From the NCBI RefSeq assembly GCF_936943645.1, contig NZ_CAKZJO010000053.1:124001-188000 (forward strand): 64,000 bases of DNA. Reading direction: 5' to 3'. This DNA is from an uncultured Bradyrhizobium sp. Its GTDB lineage: Bacteria; Pseudomonadota; Alphaproteobacteria; Rhizobiales; Xanthobacteraceae. This document shows, piece after piece, positions 47,442-58,100 of the stretch; position 1 is the stretch's first letter; each line of letters opens with the position of its first letter. The notes under the pieces are model-generated. The model was not told where the DNA came from. It saw nothing but the letters and a program-made list of their open reading frames with translations, and did not search any database. The translations under genes and the position numbers were made by a program.

Positions 47442-49139
47442 CTACGACCTGTTCCTGCCCGCAACCGGCGCGGCGCTTTCCTGCTTCTGGAACATCAGGA
47501 GCGGCCGGAAGATGACGCGGCCGTAGGCCTCGTAATGGTTCTGGGTGGACACCGCCATCTTCACCGGCGTCGCGTAATTCGCCTCGAAGGTCATGAACTG
47601 CGCATAGGTCCAGGAGAAGCCGACGCCGACAGAGGCCATTTCGGTGACACCAGGGAAGGTCGAATACACCGCGCCCCAGTCGGTGAAGACGTAGGTGTCG
47701 AAACCTTTCAGCCATTGCGACCAGTTGTAGTGCAGCTCGGCGTTGAAATAATAGCCGCTGTCGCCGGAGGCGGCGTTGGAGGGATAGCCGCGCACGGTGG
47801 TGGGGCCGCCGATCGAGAAGATCTGGTCGCCAGGTAGCAGCTTCTCCTGCGTGTACTGCCAGCTCGCCAGCACATTGGCGCTGAAATTCGCGGGCCCTGC
47901 GGCGCTGGTCGCAAGCATGGAGCCGGTATAGGTGGTGAACGCACGGTTGTTGCCGAGCACGTGGTCGTGCCAGGCAACGTAGTTGACCGCCGGCGAGACC
48001 GTGATCGAATAGGTGTTGCCGGACTTGGTGACCGAGACGCCCGCCGTGGACTTGTCGTAGTGATCGTCGGTGACCGCGACGGTGGCGAAGCGGCTGACGG
48101 TCTTGCCCTCGGTCAGGGCGGCGTTGAGCAGCACCAGCCAGTCCTGCGTCACCCAGACCGGCTGGCTGAAATTGACCGCAGCCTGGCTCGATCGGCCGGT
48201 GACGTCGAGCGCGACGAACGGGCCCTGGACGATCTTGATCTTGCCTTCGGTATAGCTGACGCCGGCGCGGCCGCCCCAGGGATTGACCGGGATGTTGTAG
48301 GCGACATTGCCGTTGAGGTTGCCGTCGGAGCGAACGCCGTAGAAAGTCAGGCGGTCGTCGACGCCGAACAGGCCGTGGCGCTTGTAGAAGGCCCCGCCCT
48401 CCCAGCGTCCGGTGTTCTCCGAGCCCTGGTTGTCGGTGAAGAGCTGCAACGTGTCGACCGGCGGCTCGATCACGGCGAATTGGAGATCGGTCAGGCCGAA
48501 GCTCGTGCCGGGCTGCAGCAGCGCCTTGATCTGCACGTCGTTGGTCCGGTTGAACCAGATCACGTCGCGGTTGAGCTTGGGAACGTCGAGGACCTCGCCT
48601 TCGGGCTCCTTCACGCGATCGAGGATGTAATCGGTGCGGGTCTGCTTGTTGCCCTCGACGGACGTCTTCTGGAGCCGGCCTTCGGTGAGCTTAACGCGAA
48701 CAATGCCGCCCTTGGCGTCCTGCTCGGGTAGCGTCGCGATGCCCGTGACGATGCCGCGCGCGGCATAGACGGCATTGATGTCGGCGACGAGCTGCAGGAG
48801 CGCTGCGATGTCGACGTCCTTGCCGACATACTTCTTCGCGATCTCGTCCAGCTCCGCCGGTGTGATGAATTTGGACTCGTCGAACGTGACCTTGCGCAAG
48901 CGGAATTTCGGCCCGCCCGGCTTCAAAAGCTGGGACTTTTCCCGCTCGCCGCCGATCACCGCAGGCCCCGTTATCTTGGGCGGCGCGCTCTGCTGTTCGA
49001 GCTGGCGCCTCTGCCGGTCGACGTCGTTCTGGATCACGCCGGGATTGATCGACTGCGCACGTGCGGAGGCAATGCAGGACGCTGCCAGCCCGATCGCCAA
49101 TGCTGCCCCCAGAATCCGCATCCCGAATCCAATTACCAT
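47442..49139 (-). CDS. Two-partner secretion outer-membrane transporter (TpsB, ShlB/FhaC/HecB family)
   Basis: A 565-residue outer-membrane protein. A signal peptide (RILGAALAIGLAASCIASAR) precedes an N-terminal helix region, the POTRA_2-type domains (FRLRKVTFDESKFITPAELD; YAARGIVTGIATLPEQDAKG; VRVKLTEGRLQKTSVEGNKQ), and a 16-strand barrel with the conserved VRGYPSNAASGDSGYYFNAE loop motif (VRGY) and a C-terminal beta signal region. It would export the giant adhesin encoded immediately upstream. The ATG at 49139 overlaps the adhesin stop by 7 bp; an ATG six codons on (49121) gives a cleaner signal peptide and is possible. Confidence 0.92.
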   Translation of the reverse strand: MVIGFGMRILGAALAIGLAASCIASARAQSINPGVIQNDVDRQRRQLEQQSAPPKITGPAVIGGEREKSQLLKPGGPKFRLRKVTFDESKFITPAELDEIAKKYVGKDVDIAALLQLVADINAVYAARGIVTGIATLPEQDAKGGIVRVKLTEGRLQKTSVEGNKQTRTDYILDRVKEPEGEVLDVPKLNRDVIWFNRTNDVQIKALLQPGTSFGLTDLQFAVIEPPVDTLQLFTDNQGSENTGRWEGGAFYKRHGLFGVDDRLTFYGVRSDGNLNGNVAYNIPVNPWGGRAGVSYTEGKIKIVQGPFVALDVTGRSSQAAVNFSQPVWVTQDWLVLLNAALTEGKTVSRFATVAVTDDHYDKSTAGVSVTKSGNTYSITVSPAVNYVAWHDHVLGNNRAFTTYTGSMLATSAAGPANFSANVLASWQYTQEKLLPGDQIFSIGGPTTVRGYPSNAASGDSGYYFNAELHYNWSQWLKGFDTYVFTDWGAVYSTFPGVTEMASVGVGFSWTYAQFMTFEANYATPVKMAVSTQNHYEAYGRVIFRPLLMFQKQESAAPVAGRNRS

Positions 49140-52100
49140 GCCTCGGCGAGACGACCAATCGCCGGCTTCGCCGTTTCAACCGCCGCGTCCTTCCAGCCCG
49201 GACGTCCCGCACGCTGCCCCTTCTGGCGCAGCTTGCGCATGTCGCTGAGCCCTTCGATGTTGACGGCGGGGCCGGAGCCGACGGCCTCGACCGGCCGCGG
49301 CGCGAGCAGCGCGTCGAGCCGCGCCTGGCCGGAAAGGCCGAGCAGGTAGAACGTCCCCCCGTCCTTCTTCGCGAGCCAGCTCTCGATGTTCTCCTTGCCC
49401 TCGCCGTCGACCGCAATGTTGCGCATCATGCTGGCACCGGTGAAGTCGTTGCAGCAGGTGTGGTTCGGCCCGTAATTGGTGACGGTCGCGGAGACGCCGC
49501 CGGTATAGAACACCACATAGGCGTTGCTGACGTTCGCGTTGCCGGCCTGGCTCATCGTGAACACGCCGCCGGGCTGGTAGAGCTGAAGCGTCGGCCAGTT
49601 GGACGGCGCCGGCGTGCGGTTGTTGAGCAGCACCTGCTGGGTCGCCGTGGTGAGCATCAGTTGGCCCGGCACGTAGCCGTTCAGGATCGAGACGGTGTGC
49701 GCGTCGGTCCAGAAATTCGCATCCACCGCCCTGAACTGATTGACGATGATGCTGTCAGGGTCGATCGACACGTTGGCATATTTGGCGACGCCGCCATTAT
49801 AGCCGGTGATGTTCATGACCAGCGGGATTGCCGGATTCGACCGGACCTGCTCACCCCTGACGTTGATCGTGTCGGCCGCGAGATCGAGTTCGCTCACGAC
49901 GCTGACCCAGTTGATCGTCAGATCACCCGACGACCGCATCTTGACGACATTGCCGCTGATCCGGTCGAACGAGACCGATCCGGCGACCTCGAAATGGGTG
50001 TCGCCGTGGGCGGAGATCGACCCGCCGCGCAGCGAGCCGGTGTCAGAGGTGGCGTTGAGGTCGCCGGCGTCGCCGGGGATGCCCGTCGTGGTGAGCTGGC
50101 TGAAAACGATGTCGTTCACGGCGTGCAGGGTCTGCGTGCCGCCGCTGATGGCGGTGCCGACGGTGATCCCTCCCGTCGTCGCGGTGACGTCGAGCGTGCC
50201 GCCGGCGTTGAGATTATCCCAATGAACGACCGTGCCGCTGAGGACCGCGTTGCCGGTCGAGGCCGTGAGGTTATGGCCGGTGTTGGTGACCGCAGCGATC
50301 AGCCTCGCCGAGCCGTTGGCCGAGACCGAGCCGAGCGTGGTCGCGCCGCCTGACGTGACCGTCTGCGCCAGGATGAAGCCGGTATCCGCGGTGACGTTGA
50401 CGCTGCCGGCATCGCCATTAAGGCCCGTCGTGGTCAGCGCGTTGAAGGTGACGTTGTCGCGGGCGTGGATGGTCTGCGTGCCCCCGCTCTGCGCGGTCTG
50501 GAACGTGATGCTGCCTTGCCCCGCGGTCGCGCCCAGCGTCGTCCCGGCATTGAGGACGTTCCAGTTGATCGGGCCGCCGTTGGCCGTCAGCAATCCGGAA
50601 CCGGTCGTGGCGGCGAAAATGTTGCCGGTGATGGTCGTCGCAGCCAGCAGGCTCGCCGAGCCATGGGCCGAGACCGAGCCCAGCGTCGTCGTCCCGCCCG
50701 AGGTCACCGTCTGCGCCAGGATGAAGCCGCTGTCGGCGGTGACACTGATGTTGCCGGCATCGCCGCCATTGCCGCTGGTCGCGAGCGACTTGAACGTCAC
50801 GTTCTGGCTGGCATGGACCGTCTGCGAGCCGCTGCTATCTGCCGTGCCGATGACGATGCTGCCGTTGTTGGCGACGGCACGGAAGGAGCCGCTCGCGCCG
50901 GTCGCGGTACCCGCCAGCACCTGGGCAAGCGTCAGCCCGCCCGTGCCGATGATGTCCACGCTGCCATTCACTGCGGACAGCAGGCTGACCTCGGTGTCGG
51001 TCAGCGCCTTCAGGTAGATGTCGCCACCACTCGCACTGGCCGACAGCCGCGTGGCGTTGGTGGTGAACCGGCTCGTCGCGCCACCGATGCCGTTCGATGC
51101 ACTCAGCGACACTTCGGCGCCGGCGCCGGATACGACGAACTTGGTCTGTCCGTCGCCATTGTCGATGATCGCACCGAGCGAGGCGACGCCTCCGGCGGTG
51201 ACGATGATCGACGGCGCGTTGGAGGCGGCCGCATAGGACAGCGACGAATTCAGCTGACCGATGGTCGCATCGCCGGTCGTCGTCACGGAGATCAATCCGG
51301 GCGCGTTGATGGCGGAATAGGCGCCCATCGACAGTGTCGCGGCAACCAGCGTCACGCCGCTCGTGCTGCTGCTCGCGACCACCGGCGCCGCGCTGGTGCT
51401 GCCTGCGAAGGTCATGCCGCGGTTGGCGAGCAGCTGCATCAGGCCGGCGCTGGTGATGCCGGTGTTGAGCGTGAGTGCGCCGCGCGCCACGTTGAGCGTC
51501 AGGGCGCCGCCGGCGGTCAGCGTCCCATAGGGGCCGCTGGTGCCGACCGCGAGATCGCCGGTCACCGCGAGAAGGCTGAGATCGCCGACCGACGAGCCGG
51601 TCACGGCGCCCGAGATGTTCACCTGCAGCGGCTGGAAGGCCCCGCCGTTGAAGCCGATGCTGCCGCCGGCGCGCAGGTCGAGATCGGTGCCCAGGATGTG
51701 GATCGCGCTGCGATCCGTGAAGTCGGCTTCGGCATAGATGCTGCCGGTCGCCGAGAGCTGGATCGCATTGCCGGCGGAGATGTTGCCGAGGATGAGATCG
51801 CCGGTGGTCTGCTTCACGTAGATGCCCTGCGCCGATGAGACGTGATCGAGCTGGTCGTTGGCGGGATCGGCAAAGGCGATCTGGATCGCGTTCGCATTGG
51901 TCGCGGGATTGCTCCCGGTGGTTCCCGAGGGGGCACCGACATTGCCGCGCTCGGCGATCAGGGTCAGGTTGGCGATGTCGCCCGAGATCACGGCACCGCC
52001 GACATTGGCGGAGATGCTGCTGACGGCGTCGAGCTTGACGTCGCCGCGGCCGGTCACCTGGATGCCATTGGCTTGCGCAGCCGTGATCGGGCCGTAATTC

Positions 52101-55100
52101 GCGGTGACGCCGCCAAGCGAGAGGCTGTTCTTGCTGCCGAGATAGATGTTGGTCAGCGCCTTCGCGGAGATCGCGATCGGGTTGTCGACGACGACGAGAT
52201 TCTGCTGCGACAGGCTGACCGTGTAGGTCGTGACATGGCTCGTCGGGTCCGTGACTGCGCCGACGGTGAGCTGGCCCGGACCGGCGGTGGCCAGCAATCC
52301 CCGCTGCTCCGGCGTCAGCGAGGAGGCATCGACGCTGGTGAAGGTGAAGGTCTGGGGCGCCGCCGAATTGCCGACCGAGCCGCGCGGCGCGTAGAGCATG
52401 ATCTGGTTGGCGCTGACATTGGCGATGACGTTGTCGTCGATCGGCGGCGGCGCCGCGCCGACGGCCGAGGACGACACGGTGTAGGCAAGCTGGCTTTGCG
52501 TCCACTGCGAACCCGCGGTGATGATGCCGTAGACCCGCTCGGTCGAGGCCAGCGTATAGCTGTATCTCGCATCATAGGTGTTCAGCGCCGCTTGCAGCGC
52601 CGTGTTGGTGGGCATGCGCTGATTGGCCGTCGAGACGCCGTCGAACAGCTTGGTGAACAGGGTCGACGACAGCGAGCTGCCGAACAGCGTTCCGAGCGGA
52701 TCCGAAGGCGCGCTGCCGAGCAGGCTGGTCAGCGAAGTCTTGAGCTCGTCGGTGGTGATCTTGCCGAGCAGGAACTGATCCCGCAGGAACCGCGTGGTGG
52801 CCTCGACCTTCATGTCCGTCGTCGAGACGTTCGCGGGATCGATGCCGAGCTTGGCAGCCACCTGCGCCCGCAGCACCGTCAGGCCGACCGAAGTCGGCGC
52901 ATAGGTGCTGCCGTTCGGGAAGGCGATGTTACTGAGCTGGAAGTAGTCGTTATAGGCCGACGTCACCATCGACTGGTAGCTGTTGACGGCGTTGGTGGCG
53001 GCGTTGCCGCTGAGCAGGTCGAGGCTGGTCCAGACGTCCTGCAGATGCTGGCTCTGCGCCTGGGTGAGGCCGACCGCCGCCCGGCCGTTCAGGATGCTGG
53101 CCTGGTTGCCGTCGGAGCCGGCAGCCTCCAGGAACACCGGACCGCCGGTGGACTGGATCGTGCCGAGGCGAAGGTCGCCCTTGGACTGGATGATGTAGGT
53201 GCCCGTGGCCGAGGCACTGTCGAGCACGCCGCCATCGACGGCGCCGCTCGCCTGAACCGTCCCCGTCGCCTGGATCACCAGCGGATTGATATTGGTCAGG
53301 GTCGAGGCGTTGTTGACGACGGCGCTCGTCGCGCCGATCGCACCGGACGTCGAGTTGATCTCGATGTTCTTGCCGATCACGACCGGGCTCGCGACGTTGT
53401 AGGCGGAAGCCGAGTTGATGTCGCCGGTCGCCGACAGGAAGACGTTGCCCTGCGGCGTGGCGCCCGCGGAGTTCACCTTCACCTGGTTGATCGAGAGCGC
53501 GCCGATGGCCGAGATCGCGATGTCGCGGTCGATCGAGCTCGCGGTCAGGCTGCCGCCATAGAGCTGCACCTGGACGGGCGCCTTGGTGGTGCCGAGCGTG
53601 CCGATGCCGCCGTCACCCCGAAGCGTCACGCTCGTCCCTGATATCACCGGGTTGTTGGCGTTGGCGCCGACGGTGATCGACGAGTTGGTGCCGGTGGCGG
53701 CAAGCGTCGTCGTGCCCTGCTGGTTGTTGATCGACCCGTTGATGACGATGCCGGAAGTCGAATTGACCACGACGTCGCTGCTGCTGCCGCCGGTGAACTT
53801 GATGTTGATCGGGTTCGACGCCTTGACCGTGTTGGTCAGCGTGAGCGTCAGGTGATCGTAGATCTGCTGGTACCAGTTGAATTGAGCGTCCGCACCGCAG
53901 CACTTGTCGGGGTGCGTGCCGAGCGGATTGGGGTTGCCTTGCGCGTCCACGCCGTCCGCCCAGTGATAGCTGCCGGTGGCGGTGGTGACCTTCTGGTAGT
54001 TGCTCGTCTGCGTTCCCGAAACCAGGCTGATCGAGCGGGTCCAGTTCTCCCCGGTGGTCTGATTGGGCGTGAAGTGCCAGCCGTAGTCGAACTGCGTGCT
54101 GTTCGTCGGTCGATCCACCGTGGCGGTGTCGACCCACTGGTAGAGCATGTTCGCCTGGGTCGCGTACTGGATACCTGCCGTGCCAGTCCGGGCTGTAATC
54201 ATCGACGGGTCGACCGCGGCCGCAGTGACGCTGTTGGTCTCGTATTTCGTTACCTGCTGGTTGCTCGCGGCCTTGGGATCGTAGACGTACCACGTCGTCT
54301 TCCCCTGGAGCTGGTCGACGATCTCGACCACGCTTTGGGCGGTGGCGGTGGTATTGATGGCGTTGGTGACGAGCGCAAGCCCGCTCGTGTTGTTGACCGT
54401 CACCGTGCCGGCGCCGCCTTTGATCTCGATGTTGCCCTGGGTCTGGGTATTGTCGGTCGAGGTCGAGATGATCTTGCCGTTCAGATAGACGTAGCCGCCG
54501 GCGCCCTGCGCCACGCCGTTCAAGATGAGCTGGTCGGTGAGAGCGTTGTACCTCACCCCGATCTTGGCGTCGCCGCTCGCCGACGCCGTCACGGAGCCCG
54601 AGATGTCGTAATAGACGCCGTTCCGCGCATTGGCCTGGGCCGCGGCAAAGTCCGCGCCGCCGTTGCGGTTCTTGAGGCCGTTGCTGCCATAGATGGCATC
54701 GTACGCAGCGGCGCCGATGTTGACCGAGTAATTGCTGCTCGAGCCGGCCTGGATGGTGCCGTTGATGTTGATCACCGACGCCGAGATGATGACCGCCTGG
54801 CCGCTGATCGTCCGAGTGGCTGTCGCGGTGGCCGGCGCATCCGCGGTCTTGGGCGTGATCGCATCCGGCTGGATGTTGATGACCTGGAAGAAGGCCGAGC
54901 AGCCCGCGCAGTTGAACGGCGTCTTGTACGGACCGCTATCGGCATAGACATTCCGCCCGTCATAGGTCGTTTTCTCCCACGGTGCAGTCGAGATGACCTG
55001 ACTGGTCGGCCCCTCGATCTGCTGGAGCGTGCTGACGCTCGGCACGCTGCCGGCGTTCGGATTTCCGTTGCCGGGCGTACCCTGTCCCATCGGCAGGAAG

Positions 55101-58100
55101 ATCGCCGAATAGAGTGAGGTGCCGTCGTAGAACGTCATCAGCATGCGCGCGGTGAAGATCGTGCTGGCGTCGGCGTTGCCGACCGGTTGATAGATGCCGT
55201 GGCTGCCGTCGGCGCAGCAATAATAGAAATAGGGGTGATCGGCTCCCGAAGCGATATGCGGAGCGGTATAGTAGTCGCCGTAGGCGCCGAGATAGGTCGC
55301 CGCCGTCATCACCGCCGTCAGCGCGTCTTCCGGCCTGTTTTCGGTGCTGGCCCATTGCGAGGTCACGGCGCTGCTGCTGTCGTAGAAGCTCCCGATGCCG
55401 CCGAGGAAGGTGAAGGTGCCCTTGGGCACCACGATCTGGACGGTCGCGGCGCTGAGTGACTGCGATGCGACGACGCTGCCGAGATTGTTGATGATCTTGA
55501 GCAAGCCGTTGGCGTTGTTGACGGCGCCATTGAAATAGATGTCGGGCGTGCGGGTCAGCACGTTGCCGTTCTGGTCGATGCCTTGACCTGAGTCGGGATC
55601 CAGGCGGTTGTAGGTGGCCGAAACGTCGATGACCGGCGTCGCGCTCGGCATCGCGGTGAAGGTCACGTTGGAATGCGAATCCGGGTCGACATGGTCGGTC
55701 TGGCGATAAGTGATGTTGCCTCCGGTCACATCGGTGACCGTGAGGTTGCCGAGGCTCATGAAGTCGAGGCCCTTGTTCTCGATCTTGATCAAGGGCGAGC
55801 TGCGCGCGATGACCGTCGGCGCGGCCGGGTTCGTGCCGCTGTTGCCGGTCAGCTTCTGCGCAAGAATGGAGACGTTGCCGGCGGATACCAGGATGTCGCC
55901 GAATGCGAAGGCGTTGCCGGGCGCGTCGGAGGTGAACGGCGCCTGCTTGATCAGCGTGTCGATCTGGCGCTGGATGTCGCCGGTCGGATCGGTGCCGGAC
56001 GGCGACATCGTGGCCGGCGCTGTCGGCGTCGCCGCCGCAAGTTGCGCCCGGACCTGCGCCGCGGTCAGGCCGGTCAGCGTCGCCAGCTGGCTGACGACCA
56101 GATCGTAAGGATTGAAGTTGCCGACGATGGTGTACTGGACCGTCTGGTGGTTCCAGCTCATCACCGGACTGAAGTGGTTGACGTCGGAAACCTGCTCGAG
56201 GACCGACGAGGAGCCGTTGGTCAGCGTCGAGTCCGGACTGGTCGTGCTCAATGTCGGCGTGGATGCGCCCAGATTGATCGTGATCGTCAAATCGTTGTTG
56301 ACGCCCGCAACCACCCGGCCGTTGAGCGCGACATCGCCGGTTCCGCTGGTGTGGCTGTGGTTGTCGCTGTTCTTGGCGCTGAAGATGTCCAGATACGGGT
56401 TGTAATTGCTGCCGTTGCCGGTCGCAGTGACCTGCCCCTGCGTTGCGCCGAGATAGATGTCGCGCGCGCCGAGCACGCTCGAGGTGGGCGCCAGCGTCAG
56501 GTTCGTGGTGTCGTCGGCATTGGCCGTGCCGCGATAGAGCGTCGAGATCGGAATGGCGGTGTTGTTGTAGACCACCGTCGTCGCCGTCGCCTGGACGCTG
56601 CTGAAGACGAGGCCATCGCCGGACAGGCCTGCATACATGGTGATGTCACGCCAGGCCACGATCTTCGCGTTGTCGCCGACATTGACGGACTGGTTGGCGT
56701 GGACCCAGCTGTTGGTGCTGGCGCCGACGCCCGCGATCGCGCCGTAGAGACTGGCATTGGCGTTGTTGGCCGCCGCCATCTTCGCGGCGGTGCCGACATA
56801 GATCTTGCCGGCGCTGAACAGCTCGCGGGCGTTGATGTTGACCGCGAGCGTGGCATTCGCCGTCATGTTGGATTCGGCGCCGCCGCCGGCGAAGAAGCTG
56901 GCGGTGGCGAGGCTCGCGGTATCGTTGGTGTTCAGCGTGTTGTAGGCCTCGATGTTGATCACCGCGGTCGAGGTCCTGGGATCGTCGTTGAGGCTCAGCA
57001 CCGTGCCGGCGCCGATATTGGTGGTGACGTTCTGCGTCACATAGGATTCGCTGAGTGCGGCAGCTCCCGAGAACGAGCCGCCGGAGCCCGATCGCGCGCC
57101 GCCGCCGGCCTGGTTGACGATGTCGTTGGCGATGACGACCATGTCGCCGGCCGCCGAATTGATGATCAGGTGCGTCCCGACGTCCGCCGTGGTGGTGGAA
57201 TCGACGTCATTCCTTGTCTTTCCGGCGGACACGCCGGCCGTAGACGCCTGATAGGCGTCGCCGCTCGCCATGTAATTCGTGGTGTGCTTGGCGTCGATGC
57301 GGAAGCCGCCGAAATAGAGCGTGTCGTCCGTCGAGCCGCCGTCGAACCGCGCATTGGTGACAGCGGTCGAGCTGGTGGTGGCGACCGCCGCCGCGCCGGC
57401 ATAAGTGCCGCCCGCGCCGACCAACGCGCTGGAGAAATTGGTATCCGTGCCGGTGGCCTTGATCCAGAGGGTGCCCGTGTAATTGCCGTGGTTGGCGGCA
57501 TCCATATCCGCGGGCGCGCCGAGATAGGCATAGGTGTGCGCGCTGGACGAGGTCTGCGCGACCGTGGCGCCGAGCGCCAGGAAGCCGCTCGAAAGGCCGG
57601 TGGCCTCCGCGTATTGAGCGCTGTCGTTCTCGGCCTCGATGGTGACGTTGGCGTTGGGCAGCCTGATCCCCGTTCCGCCATAGGCGTTGACGGTCGTATT
57701 CTGCGACGCCTTGGCGTAGCTGCCCTGCGCGCCAATCAGCGAGCCGCCGCCGCCGGCGAGCGCCTTGGCCCAGGTCGTCGTGCCGACCGTCGGAACCAGC
57801 GCCTTGGCGCTGACGTCGAGCGCGCCGCCCGAGAAGCTGACGTTGTCGCCGACATCGGCGGTCACCGTGGCCCCGACCGTCGACTGGGCGATCGCGACGC
57901 CGACGGCACCGCCGCCGACCGAAACGCCGATCGCCTCGCTCGACAAATTGGGCGCAATCGCCGCCGCCACCAGCGTGCCGATCCCGCTCGCGGACGTCGT
58001 GATCGAGGCGCTGGCACCGATCTCGGCCAGCACCGAGGAGTTCTCGGTGGCCTCCGCATCCGCACCGCTCCCGGAGACGATGCCGCCACCGAGCGCAGTT

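Noticed and set aside
49133..49870. Adhesin C-terminus as a contact-dependent-inhibition toxin with an immunity gene
   Set aside because: The tail is short, basic and low-complexity, no pretoxin motif is seen, and the next gene downstream is the TpsB transporter, not a small immunity gene.
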